The notes under the pieces are model-generated. The model saw nothing but the letters and a program-made list of their open reading frames with translations, was not told the origin of the DNA and made no database searches. 64,000 nucleotides of DNA from Ceratorhiza oryzae-sativae (taxonomy: Eukaryota > Basidiomycota > Agaricomycetes > Cantharellales > Ceratobasidiaceae): contig JARWMV010000055.1 of NCBI GenBank assembly GCA_030998015.1, forward strand, positions 36,817 through 100,816, written 5' to 3'. Below are positions 1-10,546 of the stretch, piece by piece. The position numbers and the translations under genes were made by a program. Position 1 is the first letter of the stretch. The number at the start of each line of letters is the position of its first letter.

Positions 1-327
1 AGCTGAGTTGATCTCCCTTCCATCAATTACTTGTAGTTTTTTTGGTGTTTTTAGGGAGACTGTAGGGATACGATATTGTTTAACAAGGTCTTCATGTATA
101 AATACTGATGTGGCCCCTGAATCAATCATGGCCCATCTGCTGAATTTTTTCATACTATATGCAGACTTGTGTTTGGGAGTTGTGTGCAGTGGGAATGCAT
201 GAAAGAAAAACTGAAGTTGTGATTGGTTTCCTAACAACATACATTCCATTTCCATATTTTTATTTTCATTCTGTGCATTTTGTAACATAACACCCAAGAC
301 CGTCCCCCTGGCACGGTTTGAGCTCAT
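1..327 (-). pseudogene. pol: pol start (aspartic protease region) of element A, partial
   Basis: The ATG at 327-325 overlaps the gag stop as ATGA, the same arrangement as in element B. The translated start corresponds to the beginning of B pol, and the retropepsin active-site motif (DSGAT in B) falls near positions 110-130. Only the first hundred or so codons are inside the window. It would process Gag-Pol in the virus-like particle. It is called a pseudogene because gag upstream is broken; the pol fragment itself may be open. Confidence 0.7.
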
Positions 328-1715
328 TCTTTTACCAACTCATTGTCAGTTGTTTCTACATCCTCCACAACCACTTTGTAGCCTGACATCTTGGCTGAAG
401 GGCACTTGGCAGCAATATGACCACGTCCTCCACAGTTATAGCAGGTGTTCATTCCTTTCCCTTTTCCTGCACTATCCAGGTCCATTGTGTCTGGATCCTT
501 TGCCTTGGGGGTCGCCGGCGGGTGATTATCCTTCTTTATGTCCTTGAAGTATTCTTGTACGTTGGCGTTGCTGCCATCATAGCAAACAGTTGGAACCATG
601 AAGCCCTTGGCATTGGGCCTGATGGCCACAATTTGGCCCTTGACTGCCCTGCCATCCTTGATCTTGTATATCCGCTCCCCACTCTTGAATTTCTCCTTTT
701 GGGGGTTGCTTTGGGAGGTAGCTATGGGTCTGCTGGACAAGGCATTGTTTCTGCTGGACTTGTTACCCCCATGAGACGTCCTTTTGCTACTGAACAATAT
801 GAGGTGGCAGTCAATTTCCAAGGCCCGCTGAGTGAGCTGGGCAAAGGTTTTGGTGCAGGGGTCATAGTTTTGGGCCACCATGCTGTCTGTTACATCTGAA
901 GATAGACCATTGTAAAACTGGTCCTGCATGGCCACATCATTGTAGTTGAGCCCTGTGGAATATAAATTGAATAGGGTGAGGTAATCCTGAACCATCTTGG
1001 ATTGTTTCAGTTTCCGCCACTTATCACAGTTATTTTCAGTGCAGTTCAGGTCCCCATAACAGGTAGTAAACTCCTGCCAAAACAGGTTGGCATCATGAAG
1101 CCATGGGATCACAGTTCCAGGGTTTAAAATTTCAAATTCCTCATATGAGTTAACCCATTCAGCAGCAGATCCTTCAAGGTAGGACATAATGAAGATGACC
1201 ACCTGGTCAGCAGAGTGCCCACTCATATTTGTATTGATATATCATGCACATGCGATCCTGAATGAGATGGCGTCTTCATGCTTTGTGCCATCAAATTTTT
1301 GGGGAGTGGCCATCTTAACTTTTGCAGTTGACCTGCTAGAGGGAGTGGCAGCTGCTGGTTGTGGCTGAGTTGTGCTTGAAGAAGGTTGTACTTGGGCAAC
1401 ACTGGTGCCACCTGAGGAGGTGTGGATTTGTGCTTTGATGCACGTGATGGTGGTTTGAAGGATCACTAACATGCCAACTAGGTTGTTAACATTGGTGGCC
1501 AGCCCAGCCACATCGGCGTCTATCTTTGCTTGGTTAGTCGTGAGCTTTGCCTCAAGCAAGTCTGTGTAGGTTTTGTTGTTATGTTTAATGTCCCTAATAT
1601 TATTTTGGAGGTTGTTGGTTCATTCTTGCAGCTCGTCTATAGACTGCAGCATATAGACTACTTTGTCTCTGTCAGACATATTTGCCCAAGCAGGGGCAGG
1701 AGTTGGCGACACCAT
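324..1715 (-). pseudogene. gag: gag polyprotein of element A, broken
   Basis: Capsid/nucleocapsid polyprotein of a chromovirus. The start at 1715 gives MVSPTPAPAWANMS, matching the B gag start. A retrotransposon-gag domain and a C-terminal CCHC zinc knuckle (CYNCGGRGHIAAKC, about 410-450) are visible. The reading frame is interrupted by stops, including a TGA near 1620 where B has CGA and another break near 1235, so the open pieces are 324-1226 and 1242-1559. About 460 codons, the same length as B gag. Its product would package element RNA, but this copy cannot make full-length Gag. Confidence 0.88.
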
Positions 1716-1739
1716 TTTCAGGAGGGACTCAGGTGGATT

Positions 1740-2745
1740 CTAAAGACGATGGAGACGATAAGGAAGTACAGGAAATTGAGAGTTGTTTTGATAGTAGAGA
1801 ACTTCTGTTCCCTGCACGAGTCTATAAATTTCGAAGTTTTCAATTCCCCCGAACCTCAACCACATATTGTCCAGGTCCCAACTTTTTGTGTCCTGGCAAC
1901 GGTATGGGCATTCCACCCTTTTTAGTTTAATTTGATCCCGAAGGAGGGCTTCCTTGGGGAGAATCGACTTGGGCTGCTGGAAGGGGTGCTTCTTCCTGAA
2001 TTGGCAAGCCTGTGCCACTTAGGAAGGTAGGGTGAGGAAGGTCTGACAGTGTTGAGAAGACAGGGAAGGCGTACTTGTGTGGTGAGGTAGTTTCTTGGAC
2101 TAGTGCTTCTAATCTGAGATGTTCATGGAGGAGGGATAGATAGTCCTCCTGATGTTCATGCAACCGCTTGGTTAGGTATGCACAACAGGCCTCAGCTTCA
2201 TGAAGTTTCTCATGAGTTTCTTCCTACTTATTTTGGTAATAACGATACCTGTCTTGGAAGTTTTCGATGGTGTTTAACAGGTGACAAAGGAGTTGTTGGC
2301 CAAGGTTCTCCAGCTTATAGCTGGTTACAGGGGATGGTGTAGTAGTATAAGAATTTGTCCTTCTTAGGACAGTAGGGGCAGTGCGCAGGGAAGGTGGCTC
2401 CATTTGCTCAATGGCAAATTTTGCACTCAGGGGCACCTGGCTCTGTAACAAAGGCTTGTTGGGCTCATCCAACTTTCTGGGGGTGGAGTTTGATAATTAC
2501 TACTCAGTTAAAGTTGATGTGCCCAGCCTATTCCAGGATATTCTCAACTGAGTTGAGGGTGAAGCAGTGGATGGATAGGTGTCCGAACCACCCACACAAA
2601 TGGCAGTGCTGTTCTTCTGTAAAAGTTTGTGCCACTTGAGGGCCATGCGTTCCATCAGAGATGTACTCAAGCAAGAACAAGATAAAAGGAAAAATAGACC
2701 CTTTCCCAAGTCTATTGGAATAGGAAGGTGACCTCTGTTGCTCAA
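1740..2745 (-). pseudogene. pre-gag leader ORFs of element A (conserved with B)
   Basis: Three overlapping reading frames (2745-2500, 2472-1927 with one stop, 2018-1740) lie between the primer site and gag. They match the leader frames of element B at 10547-11450 in order, overlap and sequence. The first has paired cysteines and resembles a small zinc-binding segment. The second is a coiled-coil-like stretch rich in Leu, Glu and Gln. The third contains CPYRC and a run of aromatic residues. I do not recognise a family. Usual gypsy elements have gag right after the primer site, so a 1-kb leader with conserved frames is unusual. Confidence 0.5.
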
Positions 2746-3042
2746 CTACTTAAGGGCAATGAGCGACCCCACCTCTTGTTGACGAAAGAGATTAGAGGAC
2801 CAAAGCTTATTACAACGTGTGAGGGACCCAACCCTTGGTCAGTGAGCAGCCACGTCTGTGAAGACCAATAGCGCTTCAACTGATATAGGTATGCAAGGTT
2901 TCACAGAGGCACGTATAGGGCAACGATGTCTTGTGGCTGTGGATAGGTGGAGTGGGATTGGGGAAGGCAATGGGGAGTTATCTCAAGACAACACCAACAG
3001 CGTTCCAGATGTATCCCAGACGACACTGAGACTTACGATTGA

Positions 3043-3056
3043 CAAGAACTTGACCT
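3043..3056 (-). promoter_or_regulatory. Self-primer binding site of element A
   Basis: The 14-mer CAAGAACTTGACCT (plus strand) lies 2 bp inside the LTR edge and is the exact reverse complement of positions 3124-3137 inside the LTR. No TGG start expected of a tRNA primer site is present. The same pairing is found in element B. Confidence 0.65.
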
Positions 3057-3058
3057 GA

Positions 3059-3432
3059 TGTCAACAACGACAAGTCAGGTGACAAGGAAAACAGTAAGAA
3101 AGAAAGAACTTGTATTCGACAAGAGGTCAAGTTCTTGAGGAGTCCTCTGCAAACTTGACCCAGTTTATAAACATGATATGAGCCACATCATAACAAACAA
3201 GTCTGTACAGTGAGTCACGACCAATAAGAGATAGAAGCAATAGAAGCGGCTGTGGAACTGTGGAATTTCACATCAGAGTTGAAATACATCTTGGTTATTG
3301 GTCTGGAACATCCCCTGAATCACATGACACAGATATACCAAAAAAGGCAAGTATGTTTTTGAAAGGATTTCATAAAATGTAATACATCAAGAAAATATTA
3401 TAGAGTGGATATATGCGTGTCAGCTTGTGACA
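3059..3432 (-). repeat. 5' LTR of element A (374 bp)
   Basis: Bounded by TG...CA, with ends TGTCAACAACGAC and GCTTGTGACA on the plus strand. It matches both 376-bp LTRs of element B and the solo LTR at 23342-23713 over its whole length. The TATA region is present but changed (tttataaac). The partner LTR is outside the window. Confidence 0.9.
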
Positions 3433-3477
3433 AAGGGCAACATTTCACAAGGTAGTGGGTAAGAGTAGAACAAGACT
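3433..3477. other. Flank between LTR A and LINE tail
   Basis: A short spacer with nothing recognisable. It ends at a T7 run that reads as a poly(A) tail on the minus strand. Confidence 0.4.
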
Positions 3478-4394
3478 TTTTTTCAATCATGTATATTATA
3501 GTCATTTGGAGGCCAGGCCTCATGGTGCAACTTCTACAGCAGGACACTGAGAAAGAAAGAGAACAGGGAGACAATTACTACTGACACTGGTTGCTAAACT
3601 CTATGCTATGTGATGTATGGATGGGTACTAATGACAAGTACTATGCTAAGGTGGCTAACATGTAAAAGAACAGGCTACATATTAACACAGGTAGTTAGTG
3701 AGACAATTTGTGCACTGGACATATTCCAGAAGCACATTGAGGCCAGAACAAGAAGAAAAAAGATGTGAAAGCAAGATGAAATCCCTCCCACAGGAGATCA
3801 GAACATGCTGCCATATGGCCATGTAAGACAGACAATGGAGCAGGAAGTGTGTGACTGTTTCTCTAGCTTTGCTGCAGGCTGGACAGGCCGGTGAATCAAC
3901 AAGGCAGAGAATGTGGAGGTGGGCATGGAGTTGGACATGGCCTGTGATTAAGCGGAATAGGAGCGTTACTTGCAATCTGTTCAGGTGCACAGTATTTCTG
4001 AGGAACTCCTGTGGATTGACAAGCAGGTGTCTGTTGAGTAACTGTTCCCCTGCAGCAGAGTGAATCTAGTTGCTGTGTGTGAACTCTCTGTTCTCAAACT
4101 TGGTTGCCTTCTTGACTAGGTGTCTTGTAACTACTCTGCAATAGTCCACAAGTCCCCCTGGTACCAGGTCCTGAGCGTATTTTTTGCCTTTGGCTGCCAG
4201 TCTCACCTCCTTGTCCACTAGTATATTCCCAATGATGTCTCGATGCGCTGGGCACCATTTGAGGCTAAGGTTGAGGCATTCTTGCCTGTTCCTGATTGCC
4301 ACCAGTAGCTTTTGGATCAGGCAGAGTAGTGCCTTCATCAGCAAAATGGGATTTTGCTTGGGGGGCCTGGAAAGGTGTTCTAAGTAGGAAAACT
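3478..4394 (-). pseudogene. 5'-truncated LINE remnant (RNase H end and zinc-finger tail)
   Basis: On the minus strand, 4344-4066 translates to the end of a LINE RNase H domain (LKWCPAHRDIIGN followed by DKEVRLAA). 3990-3682 gives the usual post-RNase H cysteine-histidine module (CPACSKARETVTHFLLHC). The two are joined by a readable but stop-containing stretch. A T7 run at 3477-3483 fits a short poly(A) tail at the 3' end. The upstream part (endonuclease, RT) is absent, as expected of 5' truncation during target-primed reverse transcription. It is a different copy from the LINE at 49103-57235. Confidence 0.75.
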
Positions 4395-4472
4395 AACCAA
4401 AGTACCACATAAGGCAAGTCCATGTTTAGCAGCACTGTGAGCAACTCAGAAACACAATAAAATCCTGAAAGT

Positions 4473-5263
4473 CATTGAAAATCTACCTTTGTGGATGTAA
4501 ATCACTTTAGATCAGCACAGGCAAGCTGTAGATCAGTTCAAATCAGTTCAAATCACCCAAATCACACAAACCACTCAAATCACCCACATTGCTGGAAATC
4601 ACTTCAGATCACCTTCAAGCACACCAAATCCCAAACTAATCACACACCAAATTGGGATGTGCCTTATTTTGAAAAATGTCTAAAGTCAATAAACATGCTC
4701 AAAATAACTCAAAAAAAGTTGGACAAGAGGGGAGTTGAACATGTGACCTCTGATTGATAAGCTTACATCAGCAAGAGGGAATGGGTGCTCTACCCATTAG
4801 ACTAACCAGCCTTAAAACTATATCAGCACTCAGGATCACAACCTTCATGTACATGAAGTTTGGGAGGCTGATAGCAGCCCAGGACTTGAGATATAAAAAT
4901 ATTGAAAAATACTGGCTGGCTGAGAAGAGTGGGAGCTATAGGTAGGTGGTCAAGGGATATCCATATATGGTCACACTTTTGAGCAAAAAGGAAACAATAT
5001 TGAACAGGCTAGAAACACCCCAGGAGGCTTTCTGAATATTGGGTAAAATATGCAAAACAGTAGTTTAATACTGAGAGCAGCTTATATTCAATTTTGAAGA
5101 ATTGAATAACAGATGGTTGTCTCTGCAGAAATTGAGCAGTAATTGTTGGATGAAATTCAGCCCCTTCTGAGTAGCCATGACAGCCCAGGAAAATTATGGT
5201 CAGCCATGGCAATCTGAATCATATTTTGAGTATTTATGCTGTATTTATCACTTTGCTCCTCAA
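4473..5263 (+). repeat. Palindromic element D, left arm (791 bp)
   Basis: This arm is near-perfectly inverted at 5327-5835 plus 22846-23128. Identical translations on opposite strands (for example 5009-5212 minus and 5378-5581 plus) show how close the arms are. With a 63-bp spacer (5264-5326) the element would be 1646 bp without the C insertion. No transposase or terminal motif is recognised. It contains short CAAATCA-type repeats (4530-4600) and a tRNA-like unit (4717-4811). It is best described as a foldback-type, non-autonomous element. Confidence 0.85.
4717..4811 (-). other. tRNA-like Pol III unit in left arm of D
   Basis: On the minus strand, GGCTGG at the 5' end pairs with CCAACt-type bases at the 3' end. 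An A-box-like segment (TTAGTCTAATGGGTAGAGC) and a B-box-like segment (near GTTTGACTCCC) follow, and a T7 run lies just after the 3' end, as a Pol III terminator would. The middle is longer than a normal anticodon arm and the T arm does not fold cleanly, so it is tRNA-derived rather than a working tRNA gene. A second copy sits in the other arm, pointing the opposite way. Confidence 0.5.
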
Positions 5264-5326
5264 GGAGTTAGCTGTAGTGGGTAACTGGACTTATCCAGAA
5301 TTTTACTAAGTCAAGTGGCTGACTTT

Positions 5327-5835
5327 TTGAGGAGCAAAGTGATAAATACAGCATAAATACTCAAAATATGATTCAGATTGCCATGGCTGACCATAATTTT
5401 CCTGGGCTGTCATGGCTACTCAGAAGGGGCTGAATTTCATCCAACAATTACTGCTCAATTTCTGCAGAGACAACCATCTGTTATTCAATTCTTCAAAATT
5501 GAATATAAGCTGCTCTCAGTATTAAACTACTGTTTTGCATATTTTACCCAATATTCAGAAAGCCTCCTGGGGTGTTTCTAGCCTGTTCAATATTGTTTCC
5601 TTTTTGCTCAAAAGTGTGACCATATATGGATATCCCTTGACCACCTACCTATAGCTCCCACTCTTCTCAGCCAGCCAGTATTTTTCAATATTTTTATATC
5701 TCAAGTCCTGGGCTGCTATCAGCCTCCCAAACTTCATGTACATGAAGGTTGTGATCCTGAGTGCTGATATAGTTTTAAGGCTGGTTAGTCTAATGGGTAG
5801 AGCACCCATTCCCTCTTGCTGATGTAAGCTCATCA
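5327..5835 (-). repeat. Palindromic element D, right arm, proximal part
   Basis: The inverted copy of 4755-5263. It stops abruptly at 5835, where element C starts with TG. The rest of the arm resumes at 22846. The tRNA-like unit of this arm is cut by the insertion (5779-5835 and 22846-22883). Confidence 0.88.
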
Positions 5836-6391
5836 TGTTATGACCTGTCAAATGGACATAACAGAATAACTGAATATTTTTACGGATTTATGGCATTTTT
5901 CCTAAGTGGAACAAGCCATAAAAAAGGTCACATGACCTTGGCGCTTAACCAGCGCTTACAGTGGTTACCCTGAACTTGCTCCAGCATTTCTCTCCATTGT
6001 TACTTGGAGCAAGGAGCAAGTTGTCACGTGATCTCGGCACTTACAGCAGGATCATGTAACCTCAGTGCTTACCCCTTGGACCTCATGCGGCTCTATAAGA
6101 TTCGGAGCCACACAAACTTAAGACAAACAATTACCTAACCCATAGTACTGTATATAACCTGCACCTACTGCAGATTGTGCTTAGATAATACATCTGCAGC
6201 CACCACAGCCACAGGTATATATAAGAAGGATAAAGCAAGACTGGACGCCTCAGCTTGCTTTATCTTGTCAACCACCATAGACCATAGCAAACACTGTAAC
6301 TAGAACACTCAATACATACCGCATAGCACCAAAACATCAACGCAGCCACTACTTAAGTGCTTTGCAAGGAAGCATCCAGAGGGTCACGACA
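5836..6391 (+). repeat. 5' LTR of element C
   Basis: 556 bp, TG...CA. It contains TATATATAA at 6216-6224, followed about 28 bp later by AGCTTGCTTTAT (6252-6263), the probable RNA 5' end. Differences from the 3' LTR are mostly C/T and G/A. Confidence 0.92.
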
Positions 6392-6393
6392 TT

Positions 6394-6405
6394 ATAAAGC
6401 AAGCT
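6394..6405 (+). promoter_or_regulatory. Self-primer binding site of element C
   Basis: ATAAAGCAAGCT, 2 bp after the LTR, is the exact reverse complement of AGCTTGCTTTAT at 6252-6263 in the LTR. No tRNA 3'-end complement is seen. This is the same layout as element B although the sequence is unrelated. Confidence 0.65.
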
Positions 6406-6510
6406 CTTAACGTAACTAGTGGTGAACATAAGTATACTACACAGATAATAAGGGCTGAGTACACAAGAAACCAGCTAACTCCTGTGATACATAAGAGAAC
6501 ACAAAGAAAC

Positions 6511-8408
6511 TATGTCACAGAGACCACAAACTCAATCTCAAAGCAGAGTGGCAAATAGTAGACCACAATCATCCAAACCTGTTACTCCCCCAGAGGCTGA
6601 AGGTAACCCAGACAAGACCCTCCAAGGAATGCTGGGGGGGTTGCCACAAAACCCATGACCAGTGGCTCAACCTAACCCCACTTGGGCCCCCATCCTGGGA
6701 GGGCAAATAGGGGGAATACCGCTCTGCAGCTCTCAACTGCCAATTCACCTGATAAATCCAGACCCAGAAGATATCTCAAATCCAGAGAGGGATGAGGTAG
6801 AAGATATGACCCGAGCCATATACGAACAAGGCACGGCCTTGGCGGAAGAGGCAAGGACACAACCCCAGCCAGGTCCTGGAACTATAACCACTGCCAACCC
6901 TATTCACACCATTGCCACAACCATCAGGGCGGGGCTCAAGGAACTTAGAGACAATAACCATAGGGAACTAGAAAAGGCAATCACAGGTATAAATCAGTGT
7001 CAAATATCACTAACCCAGCAAGAAGGAAACGTGGACTGGATGGTAAGGTTGATGGAAACATCCAACAAAAATGTCCTCTATGTGGCAAAGAACCAGGACG
7101 ACCTAAAAGCAGAAATGGGGAACCTGATAAAAGAATTAAAGGACATCTCCATGGAAATAAACTGGGTACTGGGAATGCAAGAGCAAAAGCTTGAAAGCTT
7201 AGAGAAGAAAACTGAAAACACAGGGGAGATCCTGACCACACTAGAACAATGGGTAACTGATCTAGGAAATGAGCTCCAGAAAACAACTGAAGCAGGAAGG
7301 CCAAGGGAAAGGACAGAAGAGACCAGGGGAAGAACTAGGGTGGTCATAGGAAGCCCCTCACAATCCCCCTCAGCCTCCCTGGTACGAACACCCTTTCTGG
7401 GAAGAACCTTCCAGGCTGAGTCCACAATAAGACCCCGAACAGAACCTCCATCCCAAGCAAACCAACCTACCCTTGCTGCAAACCACACTCCTAAGGAGGC
7501 GCGACTAGGGAGACCCAGCAAATTTAATGGGAAAAAGGGGAAGTAAGCAGAGAACTTCATAATCAGCATGGAACTTTTCTTTGCTGACTATGATGAATCA
7601 GCCTTTGATGACCGAAAAAAGATATCTGCTGTGTAATGAACATGGAGGATGGGAAGCAGCAAACTGGGCACAACCTTACCACCAAACTACTAGCAGGCAA
7701 ACACAGGTATTCTTGCATCCTGGAAGGATTTCAGGAAGGGATTCCTGGATGCTTTTAACACCCAGTCATAAAGGAAAAGACCATCCGGAAACTAAGGAAA
7801 TTAACACAACCAAGAGTGCATTGGATTATGCTACCCAATTCCGATCCTGATCCAAGAGGTAGACTGGAACCAGGAAGCCCTCAAGGACCAATTCAGGGAA
7901 GGGTTAAAACCCAAGTACACAAGAGATCTTAAGGATTGAAGTACTGGCAAATGAGGCTGAAGGTCCATCATATACCTTAGATCAATTAATCGACTTTGCC
8001 TGCAAAATGGATGACATGCAGTTTGCAAACCAGAAAATGAATGCAAGGACCAGCAACTCATCAAATTCAACCTGGGCACCAGCAAAATACAAACAAGGGG
8101 GGAACAAGCCTTTAGGGACCAGTGGCAAACAGGGGAATACCCAAACCAACAACATGGTAAGGATACCAAACAGTGAAAAGGACAGGCAAGGAAAGAAGGA
8201 CTCTGTATCAAATGCAGGTAAATCAGGGCATGTCCTGAAGGAGTGCCAGGCCAGTGGACCTACAACAAAGCTAAGATACAAGGGAAGGCCAGCAGACAAG
8301 TTGAAAGAAAGCAGCTCTGAGTCGAAAACTAATTGGTCCTACCACTTCCATGTTGGAGGACCCCAATATAACCCCTACTGCAGATGTATGCTACCTCAAG
8401 AAGTCTAG
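6511..8408 (+). pseudogene. gag: gag of element C, broken
   Basis: The ATG at 6511 starts a frame (MSQRPQTQSQSR) stopped by TGA at 6655-6657. It continues open from 6662 to 7546 with a long Glu/Lys/Gln-rich coiled-coil-like region, then breaks. Later pieces carry the capsid segment LFFADYDESAF (7570-7610), GGWEAANWA (7635-7670) and, at 8007-8408, a damaged zinc-knuckle region (GKSGHVLKEC, about 8220-8250). Several frameshifts and stops separate these. It is the nucleocapsid polyprotein of a chromovirus distinct from A/B. No start other than 6511 precedes the readable frame. Confidence 0.75.
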
Positions 8409-9883
8409 TAATCAATCAATAATATACACTACAGTAGAGGGAATCATGGAACCAGCAAAGACACTGATTGACTCAGGATCTTCAACCAACTTCATCGATA
8501 AGGCCTATTCAAGGGAAAAGGGGATTCCAACTACTCCCCTCAAACACAAGAAATCAATTGGGCCATTGATGGAAATGAAATCAAGGTGCCATAGAAGAAA
8601 GGGCAGAACTAAACATTGAAGTGGAAGGGAAGACACTAAAATGCTCCCTTTATGTAATGACCCTAGGTGACACAGACATAGTCCTAGGGAAAGAATGGCT
8701 TGAAGAAGCAGAACCTATCATAGATTGGAAAGACCTTACCATCTCATACCCAGACAAAATCAAGGCAAGGGCAGCAAGTGAAAGCCTACAAATCCCAGAA
8801 GAATTTAGGGATTTTGAAGACCTATTTGGGGAAGAAGGTTTCCAAGAACTTCCACCTCACCAAGGTAACCTAGACTTCAAAATGGACCTGATCAGGGAGC
8901 GGAGCTGCCAAAGCCTGCAAAGAGGTACAGTATGTCGCCAGCAGAAACAAAGGCGCTCAGGGAGTACCTAGAGGAGGAACTAAGAAACAGAAAATAAGGC
9001 CCAGCCAGTCAGTTGTAGCTGCACCCTGTTTCTATGTGAAAAAAACAGATGGAGGGCTTAGGTTGGTAGTCGACTACTGTAAGATGAATGACATCACCAA
9101 GCCAGACAGGTTTCCACTTCCAATTCAAATAGAATTGATTGAGAGACTGAAGGACGCAACCATCTATTCAAAAATGGATGTTCAATGGGGGTTCAACAAT
9201 ACCAGGGTAAAAGAGGGAGATGAATGGAAAACAGCTTTCAGGACAGGAGAAGGCCAGTTTGAATGCTTGGTCATGCCATTCAGAGTAAAAGAAGGACCAA
9301 GAACCTTTACAAGGTTCATGATGGAAAAGTTCTGTGACATAATAGATGATTATGTGGTAATCTACATGGACAATGTACTAGTGTTTTCCAGAAACAGTGA
9401 AGAACACATACAACATGTCAGGGAAGTGTTAAGAAGAATGAGGGAAAACCACCTCTTCCTCAAACCACACAAGTGTCAGTTCTTTGTGAAGGAGGTAAGC
9501 TTCATTGAATTGTCATATCCCCAGAAGGGATATTGATGGAAAAGGAAAAGGTAAAGGCAGGACTAGAATGGCCAGAACCTAACACAGTAAAAGAAGTCCA
9601 AGCATTCCTAGGCTTTGTGGGGTTCTATAGAAGGTGGATAGAGAGGTTTAGCACCTTAGCCAAACCCCTCACAGATCTCACTCAAAAGGATGTCAAATTC
9701 CTGTGGGAAAGAAAACAACAAGAAGCATTTGAAGCTCTTAAAGAAGCAGTAGCAAGAGAACCGTCCTTATCCACCCAAACCCAAACAGCCATACATACTG
9801 GAAACAGACGCCTCAGGAGTGGCCATGGGGGCAGTACTAAGCCAAAAGTGTCACGAACTGACACACATATATCCACTCTATAA
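8350..9883 (+). pseudogene. pol: pol of element C, part 1: protease and RT, cut by element B
   Basis: The retropepsin motif LIDSGSSTNFI (about 8465-8500) and the protease flap/end region (GDTDIVLGKEWL, 8660-8700) are followed by RT at 9036-9536. RT shows RLVVDYCKMN, then GGA-poor VMPF, and a catalytic box reading YMDN instead of YMDD (about 9364-9375), a G-to-A type change that should kill RT. RNase H begins near 9790 with LETDASG in a shifted frame. Frameshifts occur near 8620, 8970 and 9760. The frame reads directly across the B insertion into 16795 when B and one duplicated AAAAG are ignored. Confidence 0.88.
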
Positions 9884-10224
9884 TATTTTCTCAATTTACT
9901 ACATTTTATGAGATCATCTTCAAAACATACTTGCCTTTTATGGTATATCTGTGTCATGTGACTCATGGAATGTTCTGGACCAGTAACTGAGATGTATTTC
10001 AACTCCAATGTGAAATTCCACAGTTCCACAGTCGCTTCTACTGCTTCTATCTCTTATCTGTCGTGACTCACTGTACAGACTTGTTTGTTATGATGTGGCT
10101 CGTACTATGTATATAAACCAGGTCAAGTTCGCAGAGGACTCCTCAAGAACTTGACCTCTCGTCGAATACAAGTTCTTTTATTTTCTTACTATTTTCCTCG
10201 TTGCCTGACTTGTCGTCGTCGACA
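9849..10224 (+). repeat. 5' LTR of element B
   Basis: 376 bp. The TATA box TATATAAA lies at 10110-10117. CAAGAACTTGACCT at 10144-10157 lies about 27 bp after it, where the transcript should start. Confidence 0.95.
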
Positions 10225-10226
10225 TC

Positions 10227-10240
10227 AGGTCAAGTTCTTG
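10227..10240 (+). promoter_or_regulatory. Self-primer binding site of element B
   Basis: AGGTCAAGTTCTTG, 2 bp after the LTR, is perfectly complementary to 10144-10157 at the predicted RNA 5' end. In Tf1 (fission yeast) the first 11 nt of the RNA prime reverse transcription from such a site, and the same is inferred here. Confidence 0.7.
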
Positions 10241-10546
10241 ACAATTGTAAGTCTCAGTGTCGTCTGGGATACGTCTGGAACGCCGTTGGCGTCATCTTGA
10301 GATAACTCCTCATTGCCTTCCCCAAATCCTACTCCACCTATCCACAGCCACGAGATATTGTTGCCCTATATGCGCCTCTGTGAAACCTTGCATAGCCAGG
10401 TCCCTCACACGTCGTAACAAGCTTCAGTTCTCTAATCTCTTTCGTCAACAAGAGGTGGGGTCGCTCATTGCCCTTAAGTAGCTGAGCAACGGAGGTCACC
10501 TTCCTATTCCAATAGACTCAGGAAAGGGTCTATTTTTCCTTTTATC

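Larger units (their letters stand above)
1..3432 (-). mobile_element. Element A: Ty3/gypsy chromovirus, 5' half, minus strand, runs off window
   Basis: Read on the minus strand, the order is LTR (3432-3059), self-primer site, pre-gag leader ORFs, gag (1715-324) and the protease end of pol (327 to the window edge). It is collinear with complete element B at 9849-16789 and clearly of the same family, since gag, leader and LTR can be aligned by eye throughout. The second LTR and the rest of pol lie left of the window, so no target duplication can be checked. Compared with B, A has far fewer CpGs and several stop codons, so it is an older, inactive copy. Confidence 0.9.

Noticed and set aside
417..899. 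160-codon open frame on the plus strand
   Set aside because: It is the antisense shadow of element A gag; the same shadow appears opposite B gag at 12321-12806.
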